From: Halorussus limi
Lineage (GTDB): Archaea > Halobacteriota > Halobacteria > Halobacteriales > Haladaptataceae
Direction of reading: 5' to 3'
DNA: 64,000 bases
NCBI RefSeq assembly: GCF_023238205.1
Contig: NZ_CP096660.1
Coordinates: forward strand, 350,604 to 414,603
Both the position numbers and the translations under genes were made by a program. The notes beneath the pieces were generated by a model. The model ran no database searches and was not told the DNA's origin. It worked only from the letters and a program-made list of their open reading frames with translations. The first letter of the stretch is position 1; each line of letters opens with the position of its first letter. Below are positions 51,771 through 59,872 of the stretch, in pieces.

Positions 51771-52907
51771 ATGGACAGACGCCAACTGCTCGTCGCCGGC
51801 GCGGCGTTCTTCGCCGGATGTACCGGTGGAGAACCCGACCCGGCGACCGGCGACGCGGAGACGCGGACGACGACCGCCGGAGAAACGACCGCGGCGGAAA
51901 CGTCCGCGACGACACGGACGACCACGGAAACCGAAACGACCACGACCGAGACGACCGAGACCGAAACGGAGCGGACCACCGAGACGAAGAAACCCAACGA
52001 GAACCTCGTCGAGGCCCGAGATGCACTCCGGACGGCCTTCGAACTCTACACGTCCAATGCGAAATCTTCTGACGCCGAGGTGTCGATACTCGACGTGAAC
52101 GTCGCGTCCGGCGGATTCCCGCGAAGCAAAATGAACGTTCGACTCAAAGAGGCCCGCGATGCGCTCGGCGACGCCGGGGAGACCGCCACCGACGAGGAGA
52201 AGAGGACCATCTCCGAACTTCGGGACGTGGCGCAGTTCTTGGAGTTAGCCTCGTACGTGGACCTCTACCTAGGTCGCTCGTACCGACACTTCCGGAAACT
52301 CGTCTCGAAACTGTACGAGGGCGAGTACCGGAACGCCAAGATTGTACGCGAGGAGATGGTCGAGGACAGACGGAAAGCCGACGACTACCGATGGAAGGTC
52401 GGCAAGAAGACCGATGCGGCGAGTGCGGACGCGACCGACCTGTTCACGAAGTCCGAGTACGAGAAGAAGGTCAAACAGGTGCAACGGAGCGTCGGCAACG
52501 TGAAAACGCTCGAATCGCTCGCGGAGAAACTCGTCGACGGATTCGAGCGCTTCTCGGACGCGAACGACCGGTACGATTCGGGGAGTTACAACGACGCCGC
52601 CTCGTCGTACTATCGGGCCGGAAATTTGCTCGAAGATGTGAGCGACACGCTCTCCAATGCCGGTTTAGTGGACCCTCTATCGACGAAAACCGAGCGCCTG
52701 ACGTGCGTCCTCGACGCACTCGTCGAAGCCACCGAACACATGGAAGAAGCCGCCGAGGCACAGGAACGCGTGGAGAACGCCGACGACGCCGACGAGCGAC
52801 GGTCGGCGCGCGACGACGCCCAACGCGCGGAGCGAGACGCGCGGGACGCCGCGGAGTCGTGCGACGAGGTATCGAAGACGATAGCGGTCGTCGAGAATCT
52901 GGGGTGA
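51771..52907 (+). CDS. Tat-type lipoprotein with Thr-rich linker and helical domain
   Basis: 378 residues. The signal MDRRQLLVAGAAFFAGC has a twin Arg and lipobox Cys17, so the mature protein is anchored to the outer face of the membrane. A Thr/Glu-rich linker (about 20-75, probably O-glycosylated) spaces a long, entirely helical, Lys/Asp/Glu-rich domain (about 80-378) from the membrane. The helices look like a TPR or coiled-coil bundle (SYVDLYLGRSYRHFRKLVSK). No catalytic motif is seen and function is unknown. Lysine content is higher than in neighbouring proteins. Confidence 0.8.
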   Translation: MDRRQLLVAGAAFFAGCTGGEPDPATGDAETRTTTAGETTAAETSATTRTTTETETTTTETTETETERTTETKKPNENLVEARDALRTAFELYTSNAKSSDAEVSILDVNVASGGFPRSKMNVRLKEARDALGDAGETATDEEKRTISELRDVAQFLELASYVDLYLGRSYRHFRKLVSKLYEGEYRNAKIVREEMVEDRRKADDYRWKVGKKTDAASADATDLFTKSEYEKKVKQVQRSVGNVKTLESLAEKLVDGFERFSDANDRYDSGSYNDAASSYYRAGNLLEDVSDTLSNAGLVDPLSTKTERLTCVLDALVEATEHMEEAAEAQERVENADDADERRSARDDAQRAERDARDAAESCDEVSKTIAVVENLG

Positions 52908-52965
52908 CCTGATTCTTTCCGGATTCACCGGTACGACTCGACTCTCGTTTGGAATCCGATTCCGG

Positions 52966-53178
52966 TCAGAAGAACATCGCCCACGCGATGAGACCCATCG
53001 TCATCAGGGCCAACAGCGCGGGGAGAAGCGCCAACAGCGCGTTCGTCAGTTTGCCGGCGCGTCGCTCGTTGTCCACCGGCCGCAGTACGCTGTATCCGCA
53101 CTCGACGCACTGCTTGCGGTCGGTCCGGTGCTTTCGGCCGCAGTCCTTGCACTTCCACTGTTTTGGCCCGATTCCCAT
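52966..53178 (-). CDS. Zinc-ribbon membrane protein
   Basis: 70 residues. An N-terminal rubredoxin-like zinc ribbon (C10-x2-C13 and C24-x2-C27) is followed by one long hydrophobic stretch that could be one or two helices (LLALLPALLALMTMGLIAWAMFF). Function unknown; such proteins are common small membrane-anchored zinc ribbons. It is convergent with the lipoprotein gene. Confidence 0.75.
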   Translation of the reverse strand: MGIGPKQWKCKDCGRKHRTDRKQCVECGYSVLRPVDNERRAGKLTNALLALLPALLALMTMGLIAWAMFF

Positions 53179-53337
53179 GTAACGTTGGCCGACCCCACGA
53201 ACTCGGGGGTGTTAGCTTTTGCGACCTGTCTCGGGACCGACGACTGGAGAAAGCGGAGGTGAACCGCCGAGTCGCGTCGTTTACCCCGGTGAGACGCTCT
53301 AACAAATTTTAAGTGCGATTGCGTATATATTTCACTC

Positions 53338-53937
53338 GTGTCATCTCCGCAGTCTCCTCCCTCCAACACGCTGTTGGCGGGGTTTGCTTCGCCCGAAGAC
53401 GCGATTCCAGAGGTGTGTGAGGCTCTGGGCCGTCCTGCGGAGACGAATCTGTTGGTCATCTCCTACAGCGACAACCCCGACGCGTGGGTCCGCAACTGGC
53501 AGCGCACGGCGGGCGAACGCCCGTCGGAGTTCGGGTTCGTGAACGTCGGTGCCAAGACGCGTTCGGCCGTGGCCGCGAGCGGTTCGGGTTCGACCGCTCG
53601 CTCGCCGTCGCCGGGCGACACCTTACCGGTCGCCGCCGCCGTCTCTGACCCGGCCGACCTCGGTCGCGTCGGCGTCCGAGCGAGCGAGTACCTCGAAGCG
53701 TGGGCGGACGACGACCGCCGGTCGGTGGTCGTCCTCGACTCGCTGACCGCCCTGCTCGACGCCGCGACCCTCGAACGCGCCGCCCACTTCGTCCACGTCT
53801 TGGCCGGCCGCGTCGAGAGCGTGGACGGCCGCGGGTACTTCCTGATGGACCCGGTGGACCACGACGACGTTTCGGTCGGCGTCTTCAGGGAGTACGTCGA
53901 TGCGGTCGTCGACCTCGACGCCTCGCTCTCGGAGTAA
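53338..53937 (+). CDS. RecA-like fold haloarchaeal protein (DUF7504-like)
   Basis: 199 residues from a GTG start. TNLLVISYSDNPDAWVRNW, then ADDDRRSVVVLDSLTALLDA and a last strand YFLMDPVDHDD recall the HalOD/DUF7504 proteins, which have a RecA/KaiC-like core without an intact Walker A. The Walker-B-like VVVLDS is present; no P-loop is visible (the equivalent position reads GFASPEDA). Such proteins are found with two-component genes in haloarchaea, but none is adjacent. AATTTTAAG lies about 30 bases upstream. Confidence 0.7.
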   Translation: MSSPQSPPSNTLLAGFASPEDAIPEVCEALGRPAETNLLVISYSDNPDAWVRNWQRTAGERPSEFGFVNVGAKTRSAVAASGSGSTARSPSPGDTLPVAAAVSDPADLGRVGVRASEYLEAWADDDRRSVVVLDSLTALLDAATLERAAHFVHVLAGRVESVDGRGYFLMDPVDHDDVSVGVFREYVDAVVDLDASLSE

Positions 53938-54157
53938 CACTACGTTCGGCGGTCAGTCCTCCATACACTCGCTCTCGGGACTCTCTCGTCCGCATGCGTC
54001 GTGTCCTTCTTCGCTGCGTTCCCTCGATTGTCGCTCCTGAGTCTTGTCGTCGCTTCGTCCCCGCTCGATGTCTTCCCTCGCGCGCTTTTTCGACCTTCTC
54101 TGCCAGCGGTGAGGGAAGGAACACTTATCCGGCAGGCGCGCCACCCCCGGCGTACGA

Positions 54158-55753
54158 ATGGCAGGCCGCGAGCGAGGTGAGAGCGACGGCGAGGAGCGCG
54201 AACGCGACCGAATCACGCGACTCCGCGAGGAGGCCCGCGAGCGGTGGGGTCGGGCCGACGACGACGCCGAATCGGCCGCGGCCGACCTCGACAGCGTCGA
54301 CCCCGAGAGACGCGCCGCGGCGGCGTGGGCGCTCGCCGAACTCGCGGCCGAGGACCCGGACCGCTCTCGACGAATCTCGGTCGAGTCCGACCTCGCGCCG
54401 CTGTTGACCGACGACGACGAGTGGGTCCGCCGCGGTGCCTCGTGGGCCATGGCGAACGTGGCCGACCGACACCCCCACCGCGCCCACGCCGCGCTCTCCG
54501 AAGTCACCGAGAGTCTGGGCGACGAGGACCCGCTGGTCCGGGAGAACGGCGTCCTCGCGGTCTCGGAAGTCGCCCGCGAGTACCCCCGCGCCGCCGAACC
54601 CGCGCTGAGTCGCCTCGCCGAACTCGTCCGGGAGGACGACGGACTCGCGCGCCGGTACGCCGCCGAGACGCTCCGCCGACTCGTCGCGGAACTCGACGAG
54701 GCCGGTTTCCCCGAGAGCATCGCGGCCGCGCCCGACGTGGCGGCGTTCCTGTCCGACGAGGCGGGCGTCGTCGTGACCGACGACGAGGGCGACGGCCGAC
54801 CGATTCGGGTCGGCGAGTCGAGCGACTCTCCGGCGGACGACGAACGCGAGGGCGGCACCCGGAACCGACCCGAGACCGACGACCGCGGCCCGCCGGACCA
54901 ACTCCCCGGCGCGCCGGAAATCGACGCCGGGCGCGGCGACTTCGAACACCTCGGGGATCTCGGCACCGGTCTGCTCACCGCCGCCGCGAAGGCCCGCGCG
55001 CCGACGCGAGGCGACGGCGGCCAGCACGCCGTGGTCGTCCTTCGAACGCTCCGCCCCGACGTGAGTCCGAACCCGACCGACTTCGAGGACGCGCTCCGGG
55101 CGTGGGCGGCCGTGGACGACCACCCGCACGTCGCGCCCGTCCTCGCTCGCGGCCCGAACCCCCGGCCGTGGGTCGCCACGGAGTTTCTCGACGGCGGGAG
55201 TCTGCGCGACCACGTCGGTTCGGTCGGGTTCGAGCGCGCGGTCTGGTACGCCCACTGCCTCGCCACGGCGGTCTCGCACGCCCACGCTCGCGGCGTCGTC
55301 CACGGCGCGCTCCGGCCGAGCGCGGTCGGGTTCTCTCGCACTCTCGGCGCGTGGCCGGTCCCGAAGGTCGGCGAGTGGGCCTTCGGCGACCTATTGGCCG
55401 AAGTGCAGGAACGCCCGGTGGCACCCGGCTTCGCCGCGCCGGAACACGTCGCGCCCGAGCGGTTCGGCGGCCCCGACTCCTCGACCGACGTGTACCAACT
55501 CGGCGCGCTCTGCTACGCGCTGTTCGCCGGCCGACCGCCCTTCGTCGGCGACGCGACCGAAATCGTCCGTCGGGTCCGCCGCGAAGAACCTTCGCCGCCC
55601 AGTGAGTTCGCCGAGTGCGTGCCCGAGGCCGTCGACGACCTGCTCGCGCGGGCGCTGACCAAACGGAAGCAGGCCCGCTTCGAGACGGCCGCCGACTTCC
55701 GGCGCGAGTTGGAGGTCGTCGCGCGTGACCTGTCGCTATCCTACGAACTGTAA
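54158..55753 (+). CDS. HEAT-repeat protein with C-terminal pseudokinase domain
   Basis: 531 residues. Residues about 35-185 contain four HEAT-like helical pairs (DPERRAAAAWALAELAAEDP, then DEWVRRGASWAMANVADRHP). After an acidic linker (200-255), residues 258-525 have the Ser/Thr protein-kinase fold: HAVVVLRTL (beta 3), GGSLRDHVG, VVHGALRPSAVGF, FAAPEHVAPE and TDVYQLGALCYALFAGRPPF. The key catalytic residues are altered: the beta-3 Lys is Arg296, HRD is H382-G-A, the catalytic-loop Asn is Val390, and DFG is replaced by VGEWAF. The fold is kept but phosphotransfer is unlikely. TATA-like AACACTTATC lies about 35 bases before the ATG. Confidence 0.85.
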   Translation: MAGRERGESDGEERERDRITRLREEARERWGRADDDAESAAADLDSVDPERRAAAAWALAELAAEDPDRSRRISVESDLAPLLTDDDEWVRRGASWAMANVADRHPHRAHAALSEVTESLGDEDPLVRENGVLAVSEVAREYPRAAEPALSRLAELVREDDGLARRYAAETLRRLVAELDEAGFPESIAAAPDVAAFLSDEAGVVVTDDEGDGRPIRVGESSDSPADDEREGGTRNRPETDDRGPPDQLPGAPEIDAGRGDFEHLGDLGTGLLTAAAKARAPTRGDGGQHAVVVLRTLRPDVSPNPTDFEDALRAWAAVDDHPHVAPVLARGPNPRPWVATEFLDGGSLRDHVGSVGFERAVWYAHCLATAVSHAHARGVVHGALRPSAVGFSRTLGAWPVPKVGEWAFGDLLAEVQERPVAPGFAAPEHVAPERFGGPDSSTDVYQLGALCYALFAGRPPFVGDATEIVRRVRREEPSPPSEFAECVPEAVDDLLARALTKRKQARFETAADFRRELEVVARDLSLSYEL

Positions 55754-55834
55754 CTGAAATCCCCGTCAGAATCTCGAACCCGGATTCGCCCCTCTTCGCC
55801 GGCGACGTTCTCGGTATCGGCCGCCCGCCGCCGA

Positions 55835-56074
55835 TTACCGGCCGCCCGCCGGGCCGTCGTCGTGGAAGTACAGCACTCGCTCGCTCTCGCCGCGGGCCCG
55901 TTCCTCGTCGGCGTCGTACCGACTCGAACACCGTCGCGTGTACTTCGTCAGGGCCGAGAACGGCGGCCCGCCGAACACGTCGGCCCAGCGGTCGCCACGC
56001 TCCACGACGACGCGCTGGTCGTAGGCTTTGCCACAGACCGGGCAGGGCGTCTCGTCCGGGTCGTGGGAGTGCAC
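55835..56074 (-). CDS. Small zinc-binding protein
   Basis: 79 residues. MHSHDPDETPCPVCGKAYD gives C11-x2-C14, and a third Cys lies in TRRCSSRYD. His2 and His4 could complete a metal site. It ends in an acidic, Gly-rich tail. Role unknown; a stand-alone zinc finger of this size may bind nucleic acid or protein. It converges with the HEAT/pseudokinase gene. Confidence 0.65.
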   Translation of the reverse strand: MHSHDPDETPCPVCGKAYDQRVVVERGDRWADVFGGPPFSALTKYTRRCSSRYDADEERARGESERVLYFHDDGPAGGR

Positions 56075-56241
56075 GTCGGACTAGACGGGCGCGGAGGCTT
56101 TCAATCTCCCGGCGTCGGCCGGGCGGCATTTCGCGGTCCCGATTCGGCCGAGTGACTTCGCGCGGCCGCGACTTGGCCGCCCTCGACCGAGACCCGACTC
56201 CGCCCGCATTTAAGTGGCCTCGATTCGACCCACCGACAAGA

Positions 56242-56985
56242 ATGGCGCTCGCGCCCCTCACCGCGCACGCCTCTGGGGACGCCAGCGCCGCGGTCGTCCA
56301 CTTCCTCGGGTCGGTTCTCGTGACAGCGGCGGCCGTCTTCTTCGGCTACTACGCCGTGTTGAACCTCCGCCTGAATCGGCTGGCGTCCCAAGCGCCGTTC
56401 TGGCGCTACCTCGCGCTGGTCGGCGCGACGGCGGGTCTGTACGGCGTTCTCGGGGTCGCCGAGACGCTGGTCCGCTCGCGGGCGCTTACCGCGTTCGGTC
56501 ACGGGGCGCTCCTGTTCTGCATCGTCTTCCTCGCGTTCTCGATGCGGGAGGTATACTACGAGTCGGCGTTGGCCCCCTCGCCGGCGGACCAGCGCTTCTC
56601 GCTGGCGACGCTCCGCCGCGTCGAGGCCGGATTCGTGGTCGTCATCCTCGTAGAGTGGGTCGCGGTTCTACTCATCGACCAGTCACTCGTCGCGCAGTTC
56701 GTCAAGGGAGTCGGCAGCGTCGCGTTCGCCGCGTACGGTGCAGTGTTCGCCGAGAAACTGGAGGCGATGGCCCGCGGAACCGCGCTCGACACCCTCCGGC
56801 GACACCTGATTCCGGTGCTGGTCTCGCTGGGCGTCCTCGGGTTCGCCGACCTCGGAGTCGTAGTCGGCCTCGACCCCGTCGTCGTGCAGGCCGTAGAGAG
56901 CGTCTTCGTCGTCCTCGTCGCTGGCTTTCTCGTCACTGCGACCATCCGTCTCCAGCAGAACGTCGAAGGTCTCTCGGCGGGATGA
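56242..56985 (+). CDS. Seven-helix membrane protein of unknown function
   Basis: 248 residues with seven likely helices of even length (about 17-38, 50-69, 80-103, 122-143, 150-172, 188-210, 214-236) and short loops. It is similar in size to the opsin-like protein at 5097-5831, and helices F and G have a comparable rhythm (RRHLIPVLVSLGVLGF, later VVLVAGFL). There is no lysine in the last helix. I do not recognise a named family. ATG 56242 follows a TATA-like CATTTAAG about 30 bases upstream. Confidence 0.65.
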   Translation: MALAPLTAHASGDASAAVVHFLGSVLVTAAAVFFGYYAVLNLRLNRLASQAPFWRYLALVGATAGLYGVLGVAETLVRSRALTAFGHGALLFCIVFLAFSMREVYYESALAPSPADQRFSLATLRRVEAGFVVVILVEWVAVLLIDQSLVAQFVKGVGSVAFAAYGAVFAEKLEAMARGTALDTLRRHLIPVLVSLGVLGFADLGVVVGLDPVVVQAVESVFVVLVAGFLVTATIRLQQNVEGLSAG

Positions 56986-57117
56986 GTATCGGGTCCGCAG
57001 TGGGACGTTCCGAGGCCACCGGTCCGGGGGCGTATCGAACAATCGGCAGGAGAGCCACCTTCTTCCGGCGTCTCGAACGCCGAACTGGTCGGAAATCATT
57101 AGTATGAGTCCGTAGTT

Positions 57118-57137
57118 TGGCAGTTCGGGGGTTGCCA
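57118..57137 (+). repeat. Short inverted repeat TGGCA-N10-TGCCA before the solute-binding protein
   Basis: Five-base arms end just before the ATG at 57139. It may be an operator for a sugar-responsive regulator or a small leader hairpin. Chance occurrence is possible at this length. Confidence 0.3.
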
Positions 57138-57138
57138 G

Positions 57139-58419
57139 ATGGGAACACACGACGACACGCTATCGAGACGTACGTATCTGAAAGCGACTGCCGGAGCGAG
57201 CGCCGCGGGACTCGGGAGTCTGACCGGTCTGCTCGGGCAGGACATGCAGACGCTAGAAGTACAGCACTGGTGGACCGGCGGCGACGGCGCGCAGGCGATT
57301 CAGGCCCTGTTCGAGGGGTTTCAGGAGCAGTATCCGGACATCAAGGTCAATCAGAACCCGGTGTCGGGCGGTGCGGGCCAGAACCTTCAGACCGTCATCA
57401 AGAAGCGCGTCCTGAACGACAATCCGCCGAGTTCGTGGCAGGCGTGGCCGGGCGCGAACCTGCTCCCGTACACGCGGGCGAACAAGTTGGAGAACATCGA
57501 GGAGTCGGTGTGGTCGAAGAACAACATGAAGTCGGCTTACCTGCAGGGACCGAAACAGGCCGCCCAACCGTCGGGCAACTACGTCACGGTCCCGCTGAAC
57601 ATCCACCGCATCAACAACCTGTTCTACAACGTGAACGTCGTCGAACAGGCCGGGGTGGACCCGTCGTCCATCTCGAAGCCCAGCGACCTCGTGGGCGCGC
57701 TCGAACAGGTCAGTAACAACACGCAGGCCGCCGGGATGGCCCACCAGACTAAATCCGGGTGGTCGACGCTCCAACTCTGGGCGACGGTCCTGCTCGGCGA
57801 ACACGGACTGAACACCTACACCGCGTTCACCGAGGGGAAGATAGAGCAGAACCAGCAGGCCATCAAGAACTCGCTCCAGATAGTCAAAGACTACAAGCAG
57901 TACTTCAACGACGACGCAGGGTCGGTCGGGTGGACCGAGGCGAACACCAAGATAATCAACGGACAGGCCGGGTTCTTCCATCAGGGCGACTGGGCCGCCG
58001 GGATGTACTCGCCGGACAACTTGGCGTTTCAGGAGGGGTGGAATCAGGTCACGTTCCCCGGAACGGACGGCTACTACATGCTCAACATGGACTCGTTCCC
58101 CTTCCCGAAGAACAACCCGTCGCCGGAGGCCACGACCCGATTCCTGCGCTACGTCGGGAGCGTGGACGCCCAGCGCCGGTTCAACCCGAAGAAAGGGTCG
58201 ATTCCGCCCCGAACCGACGTCCCGCAGGACGCCTTCGGGCCGTTCCTCCAGCGCCAGATGAAGGACTTCAAGAACTCGGAAGCCCAGCCGCCCTCGACGG
58301 CCCACGGACTCGCGGTGGACCCCGAGACGCTGACGAACCTCGAAGACGCGATGGCGACGTTCATCTCGTCGTGGAACGTGGACCGGACCTATCAGGGCAT
58401 CGCGCAGGCGTTCCAGTAG
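57139..58419 (+). CDS. Extracellular solute-binding protein (ABC, sugar type), Tat-exported
   Basis: 426 residues. The N terminus LSRRTYLKATAGASAAGLG is a Tat signal. The mature part has the two-lobed family 1 binding-protein pattern: VQHWWTGGDGAQAIQALFEG, PLNIHRINNLFYN, NGQAGFFHQGDWAAG and NLEDAMATFISS. Aromatic residues suit a sugar ligand. Unlike most haloarchaeal binding proteins it has no lipobox; indeed I see no Cys in the whole protein. No permease or ATPase gene follows. It is notably richer in Asn/Gln and less acidic than neighbours. Confidence 0.88.
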   Translation: MGTHDDTLSRRTYLKATAGASAAGLGSLTGLLGQDMQTLEVQHWWTGGDGAQAIQALFEGFQEQYPDIKVNQNPVSGGAGQNLQTVIKKRVLNDNPPSSWQAWPGANLLPYTRANKLENIEESVWSKNNMKSAYLQGPKQAAQPSGNYVTVPLNIHRINNLFYNVNVVEQAGVDPSSISKPSDLVGALEQVSNNTQAAGMAHQTKSGWSTLQLWATVLLGEHGLNTYTAFTEGKIEQNQQAIKNSLQIVKDYKQYFNDDAGSVGWTEANTKIINGQAGFFHQGDWAAGMYSPDNLAFQEGWNQVTFPGTDGYYMLNMDSFPFPKNNPSPEATTRFLRYVGSVDAQRRFNPKKGSIPPRTDVPQDAFGPFLQRQMKDFKNSEAQPPSTAHGLAVDPETLTNLEDAMATFISSWNVDRTYQGIAQAFQ

Positions 58420-58483
58420 GTCGGCGGACTCCTTCTTTTCCGAAGAACGGTCTCCCAAAGCAGTCGCTACGACGGTAGAAACA

Positions 58484-58501
58484 GGGCGGCGATGACCGCC
58501 C
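58484..58501. terminator. Hairpin GGGCGG-N6-CCGCCC downstream of the solute-binding protein
   Basis: Six-base arms about 65 bases past the stop codon. A C/T-rich stretch with TTCTTTT immediately after the stop (about 58431-58440) is a more archaeal-like terminator. Either could end the transcript. Confidence 0.35.
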
Positions 58502-58639
58502 CGGTTGTCAGAGGCACAGTTTCGAGTACGACTCCCTTGCCTGCGACGCCGGGGCGTCTGACAGGCGTTTCGAACAGTGTCCGAGAAACGGTTAGGTGTA
58601 CTGCATGCTATGACGCCTCTTTAAGACCCCATCCGAGGC

Positions 58640-58942
58640 TTACGCCGAGAACTCGGCGTCCTCGGGGGTCTCGACCGACCGACGCTCGTACAGTCGCTTG
58701 CGCGCGTCGGGGACGTACAACTGCTCCTCGACGAGTTCCTGGTCTTCGAGTTTGGTCAGCGCGTCGCGGGTCGTCCGCGGCGGGAGGAGCGCCTGCTCGC
58801 GAATTTGGCCCTGAGTCAGCGGTGCGTCCGCCTGCTCTAACACCTTGTAGACGAGTTTCGCACTCGGCGGGAGGTTCAGAAGTCGCTCGAATCGTTGCTC
58901 CGGAGTCGTCTCCGGGTCACTGCCCGTGGCAAAAACGATCAC
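58640..58942 (-). CDS. Winged-helix (MarR/TrmB-like) transcription regulator
   Basis: 100 residues from a GTG. TPEQRFERLLNLPPSAKLVYKVLEQ, then LTQGQIREQALLPPRTTRDALTKLEDQELVEEQ is a compact winged helix of a type common in haloarchaea. No effector domain is attached. The start is not certain; the codons before TPEQRF are poorly conserved in my memory of the family. Targets unknown; the neighbours are the solute-binding protein and, across the intergenic region, HalX. Confidence 0.8.
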   Translation of the reverse strand: MIVFATGSDPETTPEQRFERLLNLPPSAKLVYKVLEQADAPLTQGQIREQALLPPRTTRDALTKLEDQELVEEQLYVPDARKRLYERRSVETPEDAEFSA

Positions 58943-59279
58943 TGGTCTTCGACATAGCCACCGAAGGATACTTCCTCGACCGACTTAGTTGTTCTGCTAA
59001 AAAATACTGAATAAATTTTCCCGGCTCCGCTCTCCACCCGCTTGGTCGCGGTCGGTGGGGCTTCGGCGATATATCTGATTGGAGGACAGTTCGGTCGCTC
59101 GATTCGGTCGCGGGTTCATCCCCGCGTCCAGACCTGTCGCGTAGTCCGACGCGAGTCCGAGACTGTACCGACTTACGTCGCGACGAACGTTTCGGCCTCG
59201 TAACCACAAGATATAAGTTTATATTGTTGCATGATTCAGTCGGTAACTAGCGGCGACACGACTCCCTCCCGAAACGACT
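58943..59279. other. Divergent intergenic region, winged-helix regulator and HalX gene
   Basis: 337 bases. Two AT-rich patches (about 58995-59018 and 59206-59232) are the likely promoters of the two flanking regulators. AGATATAAG at 59210-59218 is the TATA candidate for HalX, with a leader of roughly 40 bases. A 6-base hairpin CGCGGG-TTCATC-CCCGCG lies at 59109-59126. No gene is seen. Confidence 0.5.
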
Positions 59280-59843
59280 ATGTCCCCTGATCAACCGACC
59301 GTTCTCGTCGTCGACGACGAGCAAGACGTTGCCGACCTCTACGCGATGTGGTTGCAAGACGACTATCGCGTGCTGAGTGCCTACGAGGGCGACGACGCAC
59401 TCACCGTCCTCGACGACACCGTGGACGTCGTTCTCCTCGACCGTCGGATGCCGGGCCAGTCCGGCGACGAAGTACTCGAAGTCATCCGCGACCGCGACAT
59501 CAACTGCCGTGTCGTCATGGTGACCGCGGTCAAACCCGACTTCGACATTCTGGAGATGGGCTTCGACGACTACCTCGTCAAGCCGGTCTCGAAGGACGAA
59601 CTCCACGAAGTCGTCGAACAGATGTTGACCCGCGTCGATTACGGCGCACAACTGCAGGAGTACTTCTCGCTGGTCTCGAAGAAGGCGGTCCTCGAATCCG
59701 AGAAGGACCCCGAGACGCTGTACGCCAACGAGGAGTACACCGAACTCGAAACCGAAATCGAGGAACTCGGTGCAGAAGTAGACGACACCCGCGGACAACT
59801 CGATGACCACGACGACTTCGTCGGCGCGTTTCAGGACCTCTGA
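59280..59843 (+). CDS. HalX-type response regulator
   Basis: 187 residues. The receiver domain has D12, D13, phosphoacceptor D54 (LLDRRMPG), T82 and K101 (LVKPVSK). The rest (about 120-187) is the HalX domain, a charged helical segment typical of haloarchaea with YFSLVSKKAVLE. Output is not via a known DNA-binding domain, so it probably works by protein contact. No histidine kinase is adjacent. The ATG is at 59280. Confidence 0.93.
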   Translation: MSPDQPTVLVVDDEQDVADLYAMWLQDDYRVLSAYEGDDALTVLDDTVDVVLLDRRMPGQSGDEVLEVIRDRDINCRVVMVTAVKPDFDILEMGFDDYLVKPVSKDELHEVVEQMLTRVDYGAQLQEYFSLVSKKAVLESEKDPETLYANEEYTELETEIEELGAEVDDTRGQLDDHDDFVGAFQDL

Positions 59844-59872
59844 ATCGTCGCTACACTTTTCCGTTCTCCTCC

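Noticed and set aside
50501..51997. A 498-codon open frame on the minus strand
   Set aside because: It is antisense to the MutS-like ATPase, whose Walker motifs are in the plus-strand frame.
51769..52072. Additional frames over the start of the lipoprotein gene
   Set aside because: They arise from the Thr-rich low-complexity linker; only the frame with the lipobox and helical domain is coherent.
59109..59126. CGCGGG-TTCATC-CCCGCG hairpin resembling a tRNA T arm
   Set aside because: The T-loop lacks the universal A58, and no acceptor or anticodon stem can be built around it.
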